A stretch of 64,000 bases of DNA from Marinobacterium zhoushanense (GCF_014641945.1 NZ_BMIJ01000006.1:248001-312000); one strand, 5' to 3'. Numbered from the stretch's first letter, positions 41,385-51,481 are shown. Translations and numbers: made by a program. Notes: generated from the letters alone by a model not told the origin.

Positions 41385-41410
41385 ACACGCCCCGCATATG
41401 CGGGGCGTGT
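41385..41410. terminator. Perfect 26-bp palindrome between two small convergent genes
   Basis: ACACGCCCCGCAT is followed directly by its exact reverse complement, so both strands can form a GC-rich hairpin. Position between convergent stops argues for a bidirectional transcription end, although neither side has an immediate long T-run. Confidence 0.6.
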
Positions 41411-41439
41411 GCGTTATGCATTCATGTTCCTTTTTCCGG

Positions 41440-41715
41440 TCAGGCCACGCTTGAGCGGCCGTGCTCCGGATGGGTGGCGATGAAATGCTGGAGTACTGCT
41501 CTTAGTACTCTCTCTCTTTCGGTGTTGCCGGCGTGTCGTGCCTCGGCGATATCATCAAGGATAATATCCCTGATCTTTTGCTCGCCGTTATGGGTGACCA
41601 GATAGTGACCGAGTGCCATCGCAATCATGGTATCCATATGCTCATGCTCAGCGATGGCCGCAATCTCCTCTTCGGTCAGGTCAGACATCGCCAGACACTC
41701 TTCATAGGTCAGCAT
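41440..41715 (-). CDS. Small acidic helical protein of unknown function
   Basis: This 91-residue protein follows a strong ribosome site (AAGGAGG, 7 nt before the ATG). It is rich in Glu, His, Ile and Ala. It begins MLTYEECLAMSDLTEEEI and contains an EHEHMD histidine-acid cluster that could bind metal. No signal peptide is seen and I do not recognise the family. It may be a conserved gammaproteobacterial hypothetical. Confidence 0.75.
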   Translation of the reverse strand: MLTYEECLAMSDLTEEEIAAIAEHEHMDTMIAMALGHYLVTHNGEQKIRDIILDDIAEARHAGNTERERVLRAVLQHFIATHPEHGRSSVA

Positions 41716-41992
41716 CTTCGGGCCTCCTTCGCGCGCTGAGCGCTTTAATTATTTAGGGTTATAGGTTGCTCTGCGACTTTTAGTCTAGGCCATGCCGAAC
41801 ACGATGCCATGGGTTGGGATGGATCATTTTTCAACGAATTCCTGATCCTGAAATTGAACTTCATGATGAAGGCGTGCCCAAAAAGTCGGAGAAACGCGCA
41901 ATATACTGAAAAATTGGGCTTTTAATGCTGCGTTTGTACTGCGGGCGCTTTCGTTTCTCCGTGAGTGCTTCAGCACTCTCTGTTGATCTGGG

Positions 41993-43138
41993 TCACGGCT
42001 GCCGGTCTGGATCGTGGCGGAAGGGTAGGCCTTCCGACAGCAGGGCGATCTCGTCGCGCATCAATGTGCTCTCCTCCTTGAGGAAGTTACGCAGGGCAGG
42101 ATGAAAGCCTTTTTCGCGCAGCCAGTGGACGGACCAGGTTTCGATCGGTTCAAATCCGCGTTGAATCTTGTGCTCCCCCTGGGCTCCGGGATCAAAGCGT
42201 TTCAACCCGTTTTTGATACAGTAATCGATGCCTTGGTAGTAGCAGGTTTCGAAATGGAGGCTGTCGAACTCGTCGAGGCAACCCCAGTAGCGACCGTACA
42301 GGCAGTCGCTGCTCTTTAACGATAGTGCGCAAGCTACCTCCCGTCCGTCGACCAGTGCCAGAACCAATACCAGATGTTCCGGCAGGTTTTCCAAAAGCTG
42401 GTCGAAGAAGGCGCGCGTCAGATATCCCTGCATCCCCCGTTTGCGGTAGGTGCGTTGGTAGAAGCGGTAAAACGTGTCCAAATGCTGTGGCGTGATCGCG
42501 TCACCCTCAAGGGTGATCAGCTCGATACCCTGATTCTGCACCTTCTCCCGCTCCTTGCGCACGTTCTTGCGCTTACGCGAGGTGAAGTGGCTGAGGTAAT
42601 GATCAAAGGATTGGTAGTCTCGGTTGAACCAGTGGTACTGGGTACCCAGGCGCGTCATAAGTCCCGCCTCGGCAAAGGCGGATTTGACGCCGGGCTCTAC
42701 AAACAGGGCATGCCACCCTGATGCATCGAAACGGTCGGCGACCTGCATAACCGTCTGGCTGAGCAATGTAGTCAGTTCGGCCAGGGGGAGCTCTGATCCG
42801 AATCGTGGGCCCGACGCAGGCGTGAAAGGGATGGCGGTCAGTAGCTTGGGGTAGTAGTTGAGACCATGGCGAGCCCATGCATCGGCCCAGGACCAGTCGA
42901 ATACGTACTCGCCCCAGGAGTGGCTTTTCAGGTAGAGCGGCATCACACCGGCCAGCTGCGACTGCTGCCAGATGCTGATGTGCAGGGGTTGCCAGCCGGT
43001 CTCCGGACTGACGCTGCCCGAGCGTTCCAGAGCTGCAAGAAATTCATGACGCAGAAAGGGATAGTCCGTGCCGCATAGTCTGTTCCACTGCTGGTGCGGA
43101 ATCTCCTCGATGGTGCTGTGAAGCTTTATCTCCGGCAT
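41993..43138 (-). CDS. FemAB-like GNAT acyltransferase (DUF482 type)
   Basis: This 381-residue protein shows the peptidogalycan-biosynthesis/recognition family pattern. Recognised segments are HEFLAALE near the start, YVFDWSWADA, HWFNRDYQSFDHYLSHFTSRKRKNVRKE in the middle, and FDPGAQGEHKIQRGF at the end. Its fold is a double GNAT domain, as in FemAB peptidyltransferases, but the substrate is unknown. It is a lone gene, divergent from the HIT gene. Confidence 0.85.
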   Translation of the reverse strand: MPEIKLHSTIEEIPHQQWNRLCGTDYPFLRHEFLAALERSGSVSPETGWQPLHISIWQQSQLAGVMPLYLKSHSWGEYVFDWSWADAWARHGLNYYPKLLTAIPFTPASGPRFGSELPLAELTTLLSQTVMQVADRFDASGWHALFVEPGVKSAFAEAGLMTRLGTQYHWFNRDYQSFDHYLSHFTSRKRKNVRKEREKVQNQGIELITLEGDAITPQHLDTFYRFYQRTYRKRGMQGYLTRAFFDQLLENLPEHLVLVLALVDGREVACALSLKSSDCLYGRYWGCLDEFDSLHFETCYYQGIDYCIKNGLKRFDPGAQGEHKIQRGFEPIETWSVHWLREKGFHPALRNFLKEESTLMRDEIALLSEGLPFRHDPDRQP

Positions 43139-43242
43139 CTCGTGTCAGCTACCTTGGCCTATACTCTTTAGGCAGTTAGTCTTTACCCTGGCTGATCTGT
43201 TTTCAGCGCATCTCGTATTTTTGATTTGCGATCAGGAGCATT

Positions 43243-43689
43243 ATGGACGAATTGGAACTGGAATTTGAGCTTGACCCAAGGCTGGTAGCGGATACCTATG
43301 ATTTGGGTGCATTTCCGCTGTGTCAGCTGCTGCTTATGAACGATGCCAACTATCCCTGGTTCATTCTTGTGCCGCGCCGCGCCGGAGTTACGGAAATCTA
43401 CCACCTCCCGCAGGAGGAGCGCGAACAGTTGATGCGCGAATCCAGCTTCCTGGCTGAGAATCTGGCAGACCTGTTCCAGGCACGCAAAATGAACATCGCG
43501 GCATTGGGCAATATGGTGCCTCAACTGCATCTGCATCATGTAGTGCGACACGAAGCCGACCCGGCCTGGCCGCAGCCGGTATGGGGTAAAGTGCCCGCCA
43601 AACCGTACAGCGACGAGGAACTGGCAAAAATACGTGAGCGCCTGTGCCGCCTACTCAGCGATGAGCTGACTTTCTGCCCAACTGCCTGA
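43243..43689 (+). CDS. HIT-domain protein
   Basis: This 148-residue protein has the motif QLHLHHVVRHE, the HIT triad in the variant where the first His is Gln, followed by a conserved WPQPVWG. Such proteins hydrolyse dinucleoside polyphosphates or related nucleotides. The PWFILVPRRAG nucleotide-binding strand is also present. It lies upstream of aspS, but a promoter follows it, so the two are probably separate units. Confidence 0.88.
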   Translation: MDELELEFELDPRLVADTYDLGAFPLCQLLLMNDANYPWFILVPRRAGVTEIYHLPQEEREQLMRESSFLAENLADLFQARKMNIAALGNMVPQLHLHHVVRHEADPAWPQPVWGKVPAKPYSDEELAKIRERLCRLLSDELTFCPTA

Positions 43690-43727
43690 TTTGCGATTCA
43701 GGCCCTGTCAGGGCTGGCTAAATCGAG

Positions 43728-43733
43728 TATAAT
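43728..43733 (+). promoter_or_regulatory. -10 element of a probable aspS promoter
   Basis: A perfect TATAAT lies 173 nt before the aspS ATG. The best -35 candidates around 43706-43711 (CTGTCA) match poorly. The leader between is GC-rich with several short inverted repeats, and no known leader motif was recognised. Confidence 0.5.
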
Positions 43734-43905
43734 TTTCGCCTTTAAATGCAGGGGGTGCCCTGTTCGTTCCGATACCGGGGGTGGTTTTGCCGCTTCCGGG
43801 CAGCGGGATGATGGGGCAGTCATGCCCGCTTCGGACCCCGCTGCGCCCACGATTATGCGCCTGTGATACGGGCGCGCAGATGTTTAGGAACAGGATAGAG
43901 ATACT

Positions 43906-45669
43906 ATGCGCAGCCATTATTGCGGCGATCTTCGAAAAGAGCATATCGGTGAAGACATTGTCCTGGCGGGATGGGTCCATCGCCGCCGTGACCACGGTGG
44001 TGTGATCTTTCTTGATGTTCGCGACCGTGAAGGGATCGCTCAGGTGGTGTTCGATCCGGATCGTGAGGAGAGCTTCAAGCTGGCTGACAGCGTCCGTAAC
44101 GAATACGTTATCGAGATTCACGGCACCGTAAGAGCCCGCCCTGCAGGCACCGAAAACCCGGAGATGCTGACCGGTGCGATCGAGGTGCTGGGTAAGGAGT
44201 TGCGGATCCTGAACCGTGCGGAAACGCCGCCGTTCCAGCTCGACGAACATCAGCAGGTGGGTGAGGATGTGCGTCTGCGTCATCGTTACATCGATCTGCG
44301 CCGTCCGGAGATCCAGCACAAGCTGCGGTTCCGCTCCAAGGTGACCCATGCCGTGCGCAACTACCTGGAAGAGAACGGTTTTCTCGATATCGAAACGCCG
44401 ATCCTGACCCGTGCGACACCGGAGGGCGCGCGCGATTATCTGGTGCCGAGCCGCACCCATGAGGGTTGCTTCTTCGCCCTGCCGCAGTCGCCGCAGCTGT
44501 TCAAGCAGTTGCTGATGGTGTCCGGTTTCGACCGCTATTATCAGGTCGCCAAGTGTTTCCGTGACGAAGACCTGCGTGCCGATCGTCAGCCTGAATTTAC
44601 CCAGATCGACATCGAAACCTCCTTCCTCGGTGAGCAGGAGATCATGGCGCTGGCCGAAGGGATGGTAAGCAAGCTGTTCAAGGAGTTGCTGGATATCGAG
44701 CTGGGCGAGTTCCCGACCATGCCGTACTCCGAAGCGATGCAGCGCTACGGTTCGGATAAGCCGGACCTGCGTATCCCGCTGGAGCTGGTCGACGTCAACG
44801 ATCTGGTTGCTGATGTGGACTTCAAGGTGTTTGCCGGCCCCGCCAAGGATCCCAAAGGCCGTGTCGCGGCGCTGAAAGTGCCGGGCGGTGCCGAACTGAC
44901 GCGCAAGATCATCGATGACTACACCAAGTTCGTCGGCATCTATGGCGCCAAAGGCCTGGCCTGGATCAAGGTCAATGCGCTGGAAAACGGTGCCGAAGGC
45001 CTGCAGTCTCCGATCGTCAAGTTCCTCGGTGAAGAGGTGGCGCTGAAGATCATGGAGCGCCTGGGTGCGCAGAACGGCGATATCGTGTTCTTCGGTGCCG
45101 ACAAGGCCAAGATCGTCAACGAAGCGCTGGGTGCGCTGCGTATCAAGGTTGGCGAGGATATGAACCTGCACGAGAAGAATTGGGCGCCGCTGTGGGTGGT
45201 CGACTTCCCGATGTTCGAAGAGTTGGACGATGGCAGCCTGACCGCGTTGCACCACCCGTTCACCGCGCCTAACTGCTCGCCGGAGCAGCTGATCGAACAG
45301 CCGGAAGGCAAGCTGTCCCGCGCTTACGATATGGTACTCAACGGCACCGAACTCGGCGGTGGCTCTGTCCGTATCCACGACCAGGGCATGCAGCGTGCGG
45401 TATTCAAGGTGCTGGGCATCAGTGATGAGGAAGCGGAAGAGAAGTTCGGCTTCCTGCTCAACGCGCTGAAATACGGTGCGCCGCCGCACGGTGGTCTGGC
45501 CTTCGGTCTCGATCGTCTGATCATGCTGATGACCGGCTCAAGCTCCATTCGTGAGGTTATCGCCTTCCCGAAAACGCAGAGCGCCGCCTGTCTGCTCACC
45601 GATGCGCCGGGAGAGGTGGGTGCTACGCAACTGCGCGAGCTGAATATCAAGCTGCGCAAGACCCCCTGA
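43906..45669 (+). CDS. aspS: Aspartyl-tRNA synthetase
   Basis: This 587-residue class IIb synthetase has an N-terminal OB fold ([14 protein letters not shown]), the class II motifs [11 protein letters not shown] and [18 protein letters not shown], and the motif 3 region [13 protein letters not shown]. The bacterial GAD insertion lies in the middle. Whether it is discriminating or acts also on tRNA-Asn was not determined. The ribosome site AGGATAGAG is about 8 nt upstream. yebC and ruvC follow in the common order. Confidence 0.97.
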   Translation: MRSHYCGDLRKEHIGEDIVLAGWVHRRRDHGGVIFLDVRDREGIAQVVFDPDREESFKLADSVRNEYVIEIHGTVRARPAGTENPEMLTGAIEVLGKELRILNRAETPPFQLDEHQQVGEDVRLRHRYIDLRRPEIQHKLRFRSKVTHAVRNYLEENGFLDIETPILTRATPEGARDYLVPSRTHEGCFFALPQSPQLFKQLLMVSGFDRYYQVAKCFRDEDLRADRQPEFTQIDIETSFLGEQEIMALAEGMVSKLFKELLDIELGEFPTMPYSEAMQRYGSDKPDLRIPLELVDVNDLVADVDFKVFAGPAKDPKGRVAALKVPGGAELTRKIIDDYTKFVGIYGAKGLAWIKVNALENGAEGLQSPIVKFLGEEVALKIMERLGAQNGDIVFFGADKAKIVNEALGALRIKVGEDMNLHEKNWAPLWVVDFPMFEELDDGSLTALHHPFTAPNCSPEQLIEQPEGKLSRAYDMVLNGTELGGGSVRIHDQGMQRAVFKVLGISDEEAEEKFGFLLNALKYGAPPHGGLAFGLDRLIMLMTGSSSIREVIAFPKTQSAACLLTDAPGEVGATQLRELNIKLRKTP

Positions 45670-45703
45670 TCTCAGGGGGATACTGGAAGAGACAAGTATT
45701 ACC

Positions 45704-45723
45704 AGAGGCCGCTTGCGGCCTCT
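45704..45723 (+). terminator. Hairpin between aspS and yebC
   Basis: AGAGGCCGC and GCGGCCTCT are perfect 9-bp complements with a 2-nt spacer, followed by TCAGATTT. A second inverted repeat (CCCCCTGA/TCAGGGGG, 45662-45679) contains the aspS stop codon. With no real T-run this may be a partial terminator or an mRNA stabiliser. Confidence 0.45.
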
Positions 45724-45748
45724 TCAGATTTAAGACTGAGGACGTGTT

Positions 45749-46489
45749 ATGGCAGGTCATTCTAAATGGGCCAACATCAAACACCGTAAGGCTGCGCAGG
45801 ATGCCAAGCGCGGCAAGATCTTCACCAAGCTGATTCGAGAGTTGACCGTCGCGGCGAAAGAGGGTGGCGGTAGTCCGGAGGACAACCCGCGTCTACGCGC
45901 GGCAGTCGACAAGGCGCTCGGCGCCAATATGAAACGCGATACCATCGACAAGGCGATTCAACGCGGCGCCGGTGGTGCCGACGGTGAGAACTACGACGAG
46001 CTGACCTATGAAGGTTACGGCAGCAACGGCGTGGCGATCCTGGTCGAGTGCCTGACCGATAACGTCAATCGTACGGTGTCTCAGGTGCGTGCCGCATTCA
46101 ACAAGTTTGGCGGCAACCTGGGCACCAACGGGTCGGTCTCCTACCTGTTCGACAAGAAGGGCCAGCTCAGCTACGAGGACGGGGTCGACGAAGACGCGCT
46201 GATGGAAGCCGCACTCGAGGCTGGTGCGGACGATGTGGTGACCAACGATGATGGCTCCATCGATGTTTTCTGCGCCTGGCAGGAATTCATGGATGTGAAG
46301 CAGGCGTTGATCGATGCAGGCTTCGAACCGGCATTGGCTGAAGTCGGCATGATTCCGCAGACCTCGGTGGATCTCGACGTGGATTCCGGGCGCAAGGTGA
46401 TGAAGCTGATCGATGCGCTGGAGGATCTGGATGATTCCCAGAACGTGTATCACAACGCCGACATCCCCGAAGAGGCGATGGAAGACTGA
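45749..46489 (+). CDS. yebC: YebC/PmpR-family protein
   Basis: This 246-residue protein has the family opening [22 protein letters not shown] and the central [19 protein letters not shown] and [13 protein letters not shown] segments. Family members were described as transcription regulators and, more recently, as factors that help ribosomes at proline stretches. It is followed by an intrinsic terminator before ruvC. Confidence 0.95.
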   Translation: MAGHSKWANIKHRKAAQDAKRGKIFTKLIRELTVAAKEGGGSPEDNPRLRAAVDKALGANMKRDTIDKAIQRGAGGADGENYDELTYEGYGSNGVAILVECLTDNVNRTVSQVRAAFNKFGGNLGTNGSVSYLFDKKGQLSYEDGVDEDALMEAALEAGADDVVTNDDGSIDVFCAWQEFMDVKQALIDAGFEPALAEVGMIPQTSVDLDVDSGRKVMKLIDALEDLDDSQNVYHNADIPEEAMED

Positions 46490-46527
46490 TTGGCTATTAC
46501 GCGGCATACCGTATATCCATCGACATA

Positions 46528-46553
46528 AGCCGGGGCCTGTGCCCCGGCTTTTT
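46528..46553 (+). terminator. Intrinsic terminator after yebC
   Basis: AGCCGGGGC and GCCCCGGCT form a 9-bp stem with a CTGT loop, followed by TTTTG. It lies 38 nt after the yebC stop and 35 nt before ruvC. Confidence 0.88.
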
Positions 46554-46588
46554 GTTATCATCGCGCTAATTTCGCAAAAGAGCGCAAT

Positions 46589-47104
46589 ATGCTGATATTG
46601 GGAATAGATCCGGGGTCCAGAATAACCGGATACGGTGTGATAAACGTGAACGGCCCGCGCAATGAATACGTGGCCAGCGGCTGTATCCGTATCTCGGGTG
46701 ACGTGCTCGCCGAGCGTTTGCAGCAGGTTTACGCCGGTGTCTCGGAGATTATTGAGCGCTACTCTCCTCAGGAGATGGCGATCGAGCAGGTGTTCATGGC
46801 GCGCAATGCCGATTCTGCACTCAAACTGGGGCAGGCGCGGGGAGTAGCCGTGGTGGCGGGTGCCAATGCCGGTTTGCCAGTGGCCGAGTATGCCGCACGC
46901 AAGGTGAAACAGTCGGTGGTGGGCAACGGCGGCGCAGACAAGACCCAGGTTCAGATTATGGTTGCGCATCTGCTTAAACTGCCAGGCCTGCCGCAGGCGG
47001 ATGCCGCCGATGCTCTGGCGATCGCACTTTGTCATGCCCACAGTCGCAACCAGCAGATTGCCATGGCGGGAAGTCGCAAAGTGGTGCGGGGGCGTTGGCA
47101 GTGA
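46589..47104 (+). CDS. ruvC: Holliday junction resolvase RuvC
   Basis: This 171-residue endonuclease cuts Holliday junctions made movable by RuvAB. Catalytic acids are visible in ILGIDPG (first Asp), IEQVF (Glu), and [14 protein letters not shown] (two Asp). Length is normal. The stop overlaps the GTG start of the next gene (GTGA). Confidence 0.96.
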   Translation: MLILGIDPGSRITGYGVINVNGPRNEYVASGCIRISGDVLAERLQQVYAGVSEIIERYSPQEMAIEQVFMARNADSALKLGQARGVAVVAGANAGLPVAEYAARKVKQSVVGNGGADKTQVQIMVAHLLKLPGLPQADAADALAIALCHAHSRNQQIAMAGSRKVVRGRWQ

Positions 47105-47781
47105 GCTATTTGGAGTTTATCTATATCGCCGATCTGCTCGGGGTCGCCGTCTTTGCCGTGACCGGTGCAATAGCGGCTCCCGGCAAGCGTATCGATATTC
47201 TGGGGGTGATTGTACTGGGGATCGTCACCTCACTTGGCGGTGGCACGATTCGTGATATCTCCCTCGACCTTCACCCCTTGGTTTGGGTGGGCGATACAAC
47301 CTATCTCTGGGTCGCGATCTCGAGTTCCGTTATCGCGTTTTTTGCCTCGCGGCGCATTCAGTCTCCGCGCAGAACGCTGCTGTTTCTCGATGCATTGGGT
47401 TTGGCACTATTCAGTATATTGGGTCTGCAAAAGGCCTTGGCAGCGGGAGCGCCGGCTGAAGTGGCCGTGATGATGGCGGTCATTACCGGCGTGGCCGGTG
47501 GTATGATCCGTGATCTATTAACCGGGCAAATACCCCTGGTGCTGCAGCGTAACGGTGAGCTTTATGCCACCTGCGCACTGATGGGGGCGCTGGCGTACAT
47601 TTTCGTATATGGTCGCCTGGGTGAGCCCAGTCCCTGGCTGGATATCAGCGCTATGGCGATTATTTTCATCTCGCGCATGGCTTCGCTCGTGGCCGGGCTG
47701 CAACTGCCCGAGTTCATTGTGCGCGGGCATCGTCTCGAATCGCCGGCAGAGGCGCGTAACTTGGAGAATACAGAGCAGTGA
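47101..47781 (+). CDS. TRIC-type (UPF0126/YadS-like) membrane protein
   Basis: This protein of about 226 residues has seven hydrophobic segments and two inverted copies of the TRIC motif: [13 protein letters not shown]...GGGTIRD and [12 protein letters not shown]...GGMIRD. Prokaryotic TRIC proteins are monovalent cation channels. I chose the GTG at 47101, which shares GTGA with the ruvC stop; the ATG 24 codons upstream lies within ruvC. The far end likewise shares GTGA with ruvA, so it is embedded in the ruv operon. Confidence 0.85.
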   Translation: MSYLEFIYIADLLGVAVFAVTGAIAAPGKRIDILGVIVLGIVTSLGGGTIRDISLDLHPLVWVGDTTYLWVAISSSVIAFFASRRIQSPRRTLLFLDALGLALFSILGLQKALAAGAPAEVAVMMAVITGVAGGMIRDLLTGQIPLVLQRNGELYATCALMGALAYIFVYGRLGEPSPWLDISAMAIIFISRMASLVAGLQLPEFIVRGHRLESPAEARNLENTEQ

Positions 47782-48404
47782 TAGGGCGTTTGACGGGTGA
47801 GGTGCTGGAAAAGCAGCCGCCTCAGTTGCTACTGGATGTGAACGGCGTCGGCTATGAGCTGGAAGCCTCTATGAACACCTTTTACAAGCTTCCCGCCCAG
47901 GGTGAACGGGTTACGCTGCACACCCATATGGTGGTGCGCGAGGATGCTCAGTTGCTGTACGCGTTTATCGACTTTCAGGAGCGGGTGCTGTTTCGTGCGT
48001 TGATCAAGACCAACGGGGTAGGCCCCAAGCTGGCGCTGGCTATCCTCTCCGGTATCAGCAGCGAAGAGTTTATTCGCTGTGTGCACAATGAAGACAGTGC
48101 CACCCTTGTGCGTATTCCGGGTGTCGGCAAAAAGACCGCGGAACGCCTGATCGTGGAGATGAAGGACAAGCTCGACAGGCTCGAGATACCCACCATAACC
48201 GAGTTTCGCTTGGGTGCACCCGGCGCTGCGTCGTTGGCGGCATTGCCGGATAACCGTGCGGAGGCTGAAAGCGCGCTGGTGGCGTTGGGTTATAAGCCGG
48301 TGCAGGCCACGCGAGCCGTCGAACAGGCCGCGTCCTCGCTTGGTGAAGATGCGGCGGTTGAGGAGTTGATCCGGCAGTCGCTGAAGTCGATGGTCGGTGG
48401 CTGA
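47778..48404 (+). CDS. ruvA: Holliday junction branch-migration protein RuvA
   Basis: This 208-residue protein binds the four-way junction as a tetramer. The N-terminal OB fold ([15 protein letters not shown]), the helix-hairpin-helix motifs ([13 protein letters not shown] and [15 protein letters not shown]) and the C-terminal RuvB-contact domain ([16 protein letters not shown]) are all present. It starts at GTG overlapping the TRIC stop. Confidence 0.96.
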   Translation: MIGRLTGEVLEKQPPQLLLDVNGVGYELEASMNTFYKLPAQGERVTLHTHMVVREDAQLLYAFIDFQERVLFRALIKTNGVGPKLALAILSGISSEEFIRCVHNEDSATLVRIPGVGKKTAERLIVEMKDKLDRLEIPTITEFRLGAPGAASLAALPDNRAEAESALVALGYKPVQATRAVEQAASSLGEDAAVEELIRQSLKSMVGG

Positions 48405-48420
48405 GAAGGGTGCCCAGTGC

Positions 48421-49437
48421 ATGAAGATTGAAGCGGATCGATTTATCAGTCCGGTGGCAGCGCCGGCGGAAGAGGTGCAGGATCGGGCGGTGCGGCCGAA
48501 GCTGCTGGCCGACTATCACGGGCAGCCGCGGGTGCGGGAGCAGATGGAGATCTTCATTCATGCCGCTCGCAATCGCGGCGAAGCCCTCGATCATACCCTG
48601 ATCTTTGGGCCGCCCGGTCTGGGGAAGACAACGCTGGCCAATATTATTGCCAACGAAATGGGCTCGCAGATCAAGACCACGTCTGGCCCTGTGCTGGAGA
48701 AGGCCGGTGATGTTGCAGCGCTGCTGACCAATCTTGAGCCCAACGATGTGCTGTTTATCGACGAGATTCATCGCCTGAGTCCCAACGTGGAGGAGGTGCT
48801 GTATCCAGCGATGGAGGATTATCAACTCGATATCATGATCGGTGAGGGGCCTGCAGCCCGCTCGATCAAGATCGATCTACCTCCCTTCACGCTGGTAGGG
48901 GCAACGACGCGTGCGGGCCTGTTGACTTCACCGCTGCGTGACCGCTTCGGCATCGTGCAGCGTCTCGAGTTCTATAACGTGGAAGACCTGACGCGAATCG
49001 TGATGCGCACGGCAGAACTATCCGAGACGCCGATCGAGGAGGCTGGAGCGCTGGAGGTGGCCTGTCGGTCGCGGGGTACGCCTCGAATCGCCAACCGGCT
49101 ACTGCGCCGCGCCCGCGACTATGCGGAGGTGAGGGGAAAGGGGCATATTACCCGGGAGATCGCGGACCTGGCGCTGAATATGCTCAACGTGGATCAGCGC
49201 GGCTTCGATCATATGGATCGGCGTCTGCTGCTGGCGATGATCGAAAAATTCGGTGGTGGCCCCGTAGGGGTCGATAACCTGGCGGCGGCGATCAGCGAGG
49301 AGCGCGATACCATCGAGGATGTGTTGGAGCCGTTCCTGATTCAGCAGGGCTTTATCATGCGCACGCCGCGAGGCCGCGTCGTTACCGATCACGCCTACCT
49401 GCATTTCGGTATTGAAAAGCCTGAGCGCGGTCAATAG
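48421..49437 (+). CDS. ruvB: Holliday junction branch-migration ATPase RuvB
   Basis: This 338-residue AAA+ motor drives branch migration. Walker [10 protein letters not shown], Walker B FIDEIHRL, sensor GATTRAG and the C-terminal winged helix ([16 protein letters not shown]) are clear. The start is taken at ATG 48421 since RuvB proteins open with (M)[13 protein letters not shown] sequence; a GTG at 48397 overlapping ruvA would add 8 residues. Confidence 0.96.
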   Translation: MKIEADRFISPVAAPAEEVQDRAVRPKLLADYHGQPRVREQMEIFIHAARNRGEALDHTLIFGPPGLGKTTLANIIANEMGSQIKTTSGPVLEKAGDVAALLTNLEPNDVLFIDEIHRLSPNVEEVLYPAMEDYQLDIMIGEGPAARSIKIDLPPFTLVGATTRAGLLTSPLRDRFGIVQRLEFYNVEDLTRIVMRTAELSETPIEEAGALEVACRSRGTPRIANRLLRRARDYAEVRGKGHITREIADLALNMLNVDQRGFDHMDRRLLLAMIEKFGGGPVGVDNLAAAISEERDTIEDVLEPFLIQQGFIMRTPRGRVVTDHAYLHFGIEKPERGQ

Positions 49438-49543
49438 AACGAGTTCTGTTTCAGGCGTTGAACGTAAACTCTGACCAATATCAAGGCGCCATTTAGGGTG
49501 CCTGCTAGTATCGGCTTTAAAAGCAGTGTTGGCAGGCACAACC

Positions 49544-49861
49544 GTGAACCGATCCGATCTTAACAACTTGCGTCGCTCGCTGGATCAACTGCGCTCGGAG
49601 CTGGACGCGGACCTCCGGGCTATCCGCCCAGCGGCTGATTGCGGCAACCTGGCACGGGATGCTGCCGATGAGTTGAGCCACCAGATTGAACATGATCTCC
49701 AGCGTGTCGATAGTGCCATAGAACGCATCGAGACCGGCCTCTATGGTTATTGTGTCGGCTGTGGCGAGGAGATCGAATTGAATCAGTTGCGAGCTGACCC
49801 CGCGACCAGTTTTTGTCTCTCCTGTAACAGTCGAGTTCAGCGCAGAGCCTCCCATCAATAA
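49544..49861 (+). CDS. Short DksA/TraR-type zinc-finger protein
   Basis: This protein of about 105 residues has an N-terminal helical hairpin and a C-terminal C4 zinc finger: CVGC then CLSC, spaced as in DksA. The hairpin tip carries a DAAD segment resembling the acidic DxxD tip of DksA. It may bind the RNA polymerase secondary channel. The start is uncertain: GTG 49544 (GGCAGG 7 nt upstream) is preferred over GTG 49526. It lies between ruvB and ybgC. Confidence 0.78.
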   Translation: MNRSDLNNLRRSLDQLRSELDADLRAIRPAADCGNLARDAADELSHQIEHDLQRVDSAIERIETGLYGYCVGCGEEIELNQLRADPATSFCLSCNSRVQRRASHQ

Positions 49862-49935
49862 AGGGCTTGGGCCCTGCTTGTATAAAATTTCCCGCCTGCT
49901 ATTGTGTGCCTTCATTCACCATACTGGGTCTGTTG

Positions 49936-50340
49936 ATGGCGTTTGATTGGCCGTTGCGCGTCTATATCGAAGACACCGACTTCGGTGGCATCGTCTATTA
50001 CGTGAACTACCTGAAATTCATGGAGCGAGCCCGGACCGAGATGTTGCGCCAGTATGGCTACTCTCAGCATCGGTTGGCGGCTGATCACTGTTTGTTCGTT
50101 GTGCACAGTGTCGATTGCCGTTATCTGAAGCCAGCTCGCCTCGATGATGAACTTATTGTGCGTAGCGCTATCGAACAGGCTGGTGCTGCGAGTCTCGTCT
50201 TTAAGCAGAAGATCATCGACCGCCACACGGAGCAGACGCTTTGTGAGGGGCAGGTGCGGGTCGCCTGCGTTAACAGTCAGACTTTCAAGCCAAGACGCTG
50301 GCCGCGTGAGCTGGTGATGGCGCTGAACACGCCGGATTGA
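49936..50340 (+). CDS. ybgC: Tol-Pal-associated acyl-CoA thioesterase YbgC
   Basis: This 134-residue hot-dog thioesterase has the motif YIEDTDFGGIVYYVNYLKFMERART, including the catalytic Asp. It is the usual first gene of the tol-pal cluster. The start at ATG 49936 matches family length; the frame is open 23 codons upstream without similarity. Confidence 0.93.
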   Translation: MAFDWPLRVYIEDTDFGGIVYYVNYLKFMERARTEMLRQYGYSQHRLAADHCLFVVHSVDCRYLKPARLDDELIVRSAIEQAGAASLVFKQKIIDRHTEQTLCEGQVRVACVNSQTFKPRRWPRELVMALNTPD

Positions 50341-50363
50341 TCGATCGTATTTAGGAGTAGTAA

Positions 50364-51041
50364 GTGGAAGACAAGCTGTCTATCTGGGGACTGGTGGTCA
50401 ATGCGAGCTTTGTGGTTCAGCTGGTGATGCTGATGCTGCTGCTGGCCTCATTCCTTTCCTGGGTGATGATTTTCCAACGCCGACAGGTTCTGCGCAGGGC
50501 GCAAAGCACGCTGCGTGATTTCGAAGATCGCTTCTGGTCCGGTATCGACCTGAGTCACCTCTATCGTGAGGTGACGACAGCGCCTGATCAGGCTTGCGGC
50601 GCAGAGAATATTTTTCGCTCCGGGCTCAAGGAGTTCACACGTTTGACCAAGCAGCCGGGAGTCGATCCCGACGTGGTAATGAACGGTGTGCAACGCAGCA
50701 TGCGAGTATCATTAATGCGTGAAGAGGAGCGCCTGGAACGCCACTTGCCGTTCTTGGCCACAGTGGGTTCGACCAGTCCCTACATAGGTCTGTTCGGTAC
50801 CGTATGGGGCATCATGAACGCTTTTCGCGGGCTCGCTAACGTGCACCAGGCGACCCTGGCGTCGGTTGCGCCCGGCATCTCTGAAGCTCTGGTGGCAACG
50901 GCCATGGGGCTGTTCGCGGCGATTCCGGCTGTTATCGCCTACAACCGGTTCTCGGCCAAGTCCGAGTGGTTGCTCAACAGCTATGAAACCTTCGCCGATG
51001 AGTTTGCCAGCATTCTCTACCGGCGTGTGCACGCGGCCTGA
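50364..51041 (+). CDS. tolQ: Tol-Pal proton-channel subunit TolQ
   Basis: This 225-residue inner-membrane protein has three helices (about 10-35, 130-155, 165-190) and the ExbB/TolQ signature TVGSTSPYIGLFGTVWGIM. With TolR it uses proton flow to energise TolA for outer-membrane constriction. It starts at GTG with TAGGAG 6-7 nt upstream. Confidence 0.96.
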   Translation: MEDKLSIWGLVVNASFVVQLVMLMLLLASFLSWVMIFQRRQVLRRAQSTLRDFEDRFWSGIDLSHLYREVTTAPDQACGAENIFRSGLKEFTRLTKQPGVDPDVVMNGVQRSMRVSLMREEERLERHLPFLATVGSTSPYIGLFGTVWGIMNAFRGLANVHQATLASVAPGISEALVATAMGLFAAIPAVIAYNRFSAKSEWLLNSYETFADEFASILYRRVHAA

Positions 51042-51051
51042 GGCTAGATAG

Positions 51052-51477
51052 ATGACCGGGATCGGGCGCACACGAAAAAAGCGTAAACTCAACGCCGAAA
51101 TCAATGTCGTTCCCTATATCGACGTCACCATGGTGCTGTTGATCATCTTCATGGTCACGGCGCCGATGCTGACGCAGGGGATAGACGTGGACCTGCCGCA
51201 GACCTCCGCGGAGCAAGTCAGTACCGAAGATGATGAGCCGCTTATCGTTTCAGTCGATAGAGATGGTGCCTATTACATCAATGTCGGTGGTGAAGATGAG
51301 ACCGTTGCTATAACAGCACAAGAGGTCGCGGCGCGTGTTGGCAAGGTAATCAGCGTAAAACCAGACAAGCTGTTGCTGGTTAGAGGCGATAAAAACGTCA
51401 ACTACGACGCCGTGATCCAGCTCATGGTACTGCTCAAGGATGCCGGTGCCTCCAGTGTCGGGCTGGTAACGGAGTAA
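51052..51477 (+). CDS. tolR: Tol-Pal subunit TolR
   Basis: This 141-residue protein has one helix near the N-terminus with the essential aspartate in VVPYIDVTMVLLIIFMVTAP, then a periplasmic domain ending in LLKDAGASSVGLVTE. It follows tolQ after 10 nt and precedes tolA after 4 nt. Confidence 0.96.
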   Translation: MTGIGRTRKKRKLNAEINVVPYIDVTMVLLIIFMVTAPMLTQGIDVDLPQTSAEQVSTEDDEPLIVSVDRDGAYYINVGGEDETVAITAQEVAARVGKVISVKPDKLLLVRGDKNVNYDAVIQLMVLLKDAGASSVGLVTE

Positions 51478-51481
51478 CGCG

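Noticed and set aside
41947..41992. Short inverted repeat GAGTGC/GCACTC after the FemAB-like gene
   Set aside because: The stem has only 6 bp and no T-run on the minus strand, so it was not listed as a terminator.
43734..43905. Possible leader regulator (T-box-like) before aspS
   Set aside because: The GC-rich leader has inverted repeats but no T-box consensus, and T-boxes are not expected in gammaproteobacteria.
43708..45489. 593-codon open frame on the minus strand across aspS
   Set aside because: It is fully antisense to a clear aspartyl-tRNA synthetase gene. Its composition (Arg, Gln, His, Leu-rich) is that of a shadow frame in GC-rich DNA, and it has no family similarity.
45893..47041. 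382-codon antisense frame over yebC and ruvC
   Set aside because: It crosses two well-defined genes and a terminator and has shadow-like composition.
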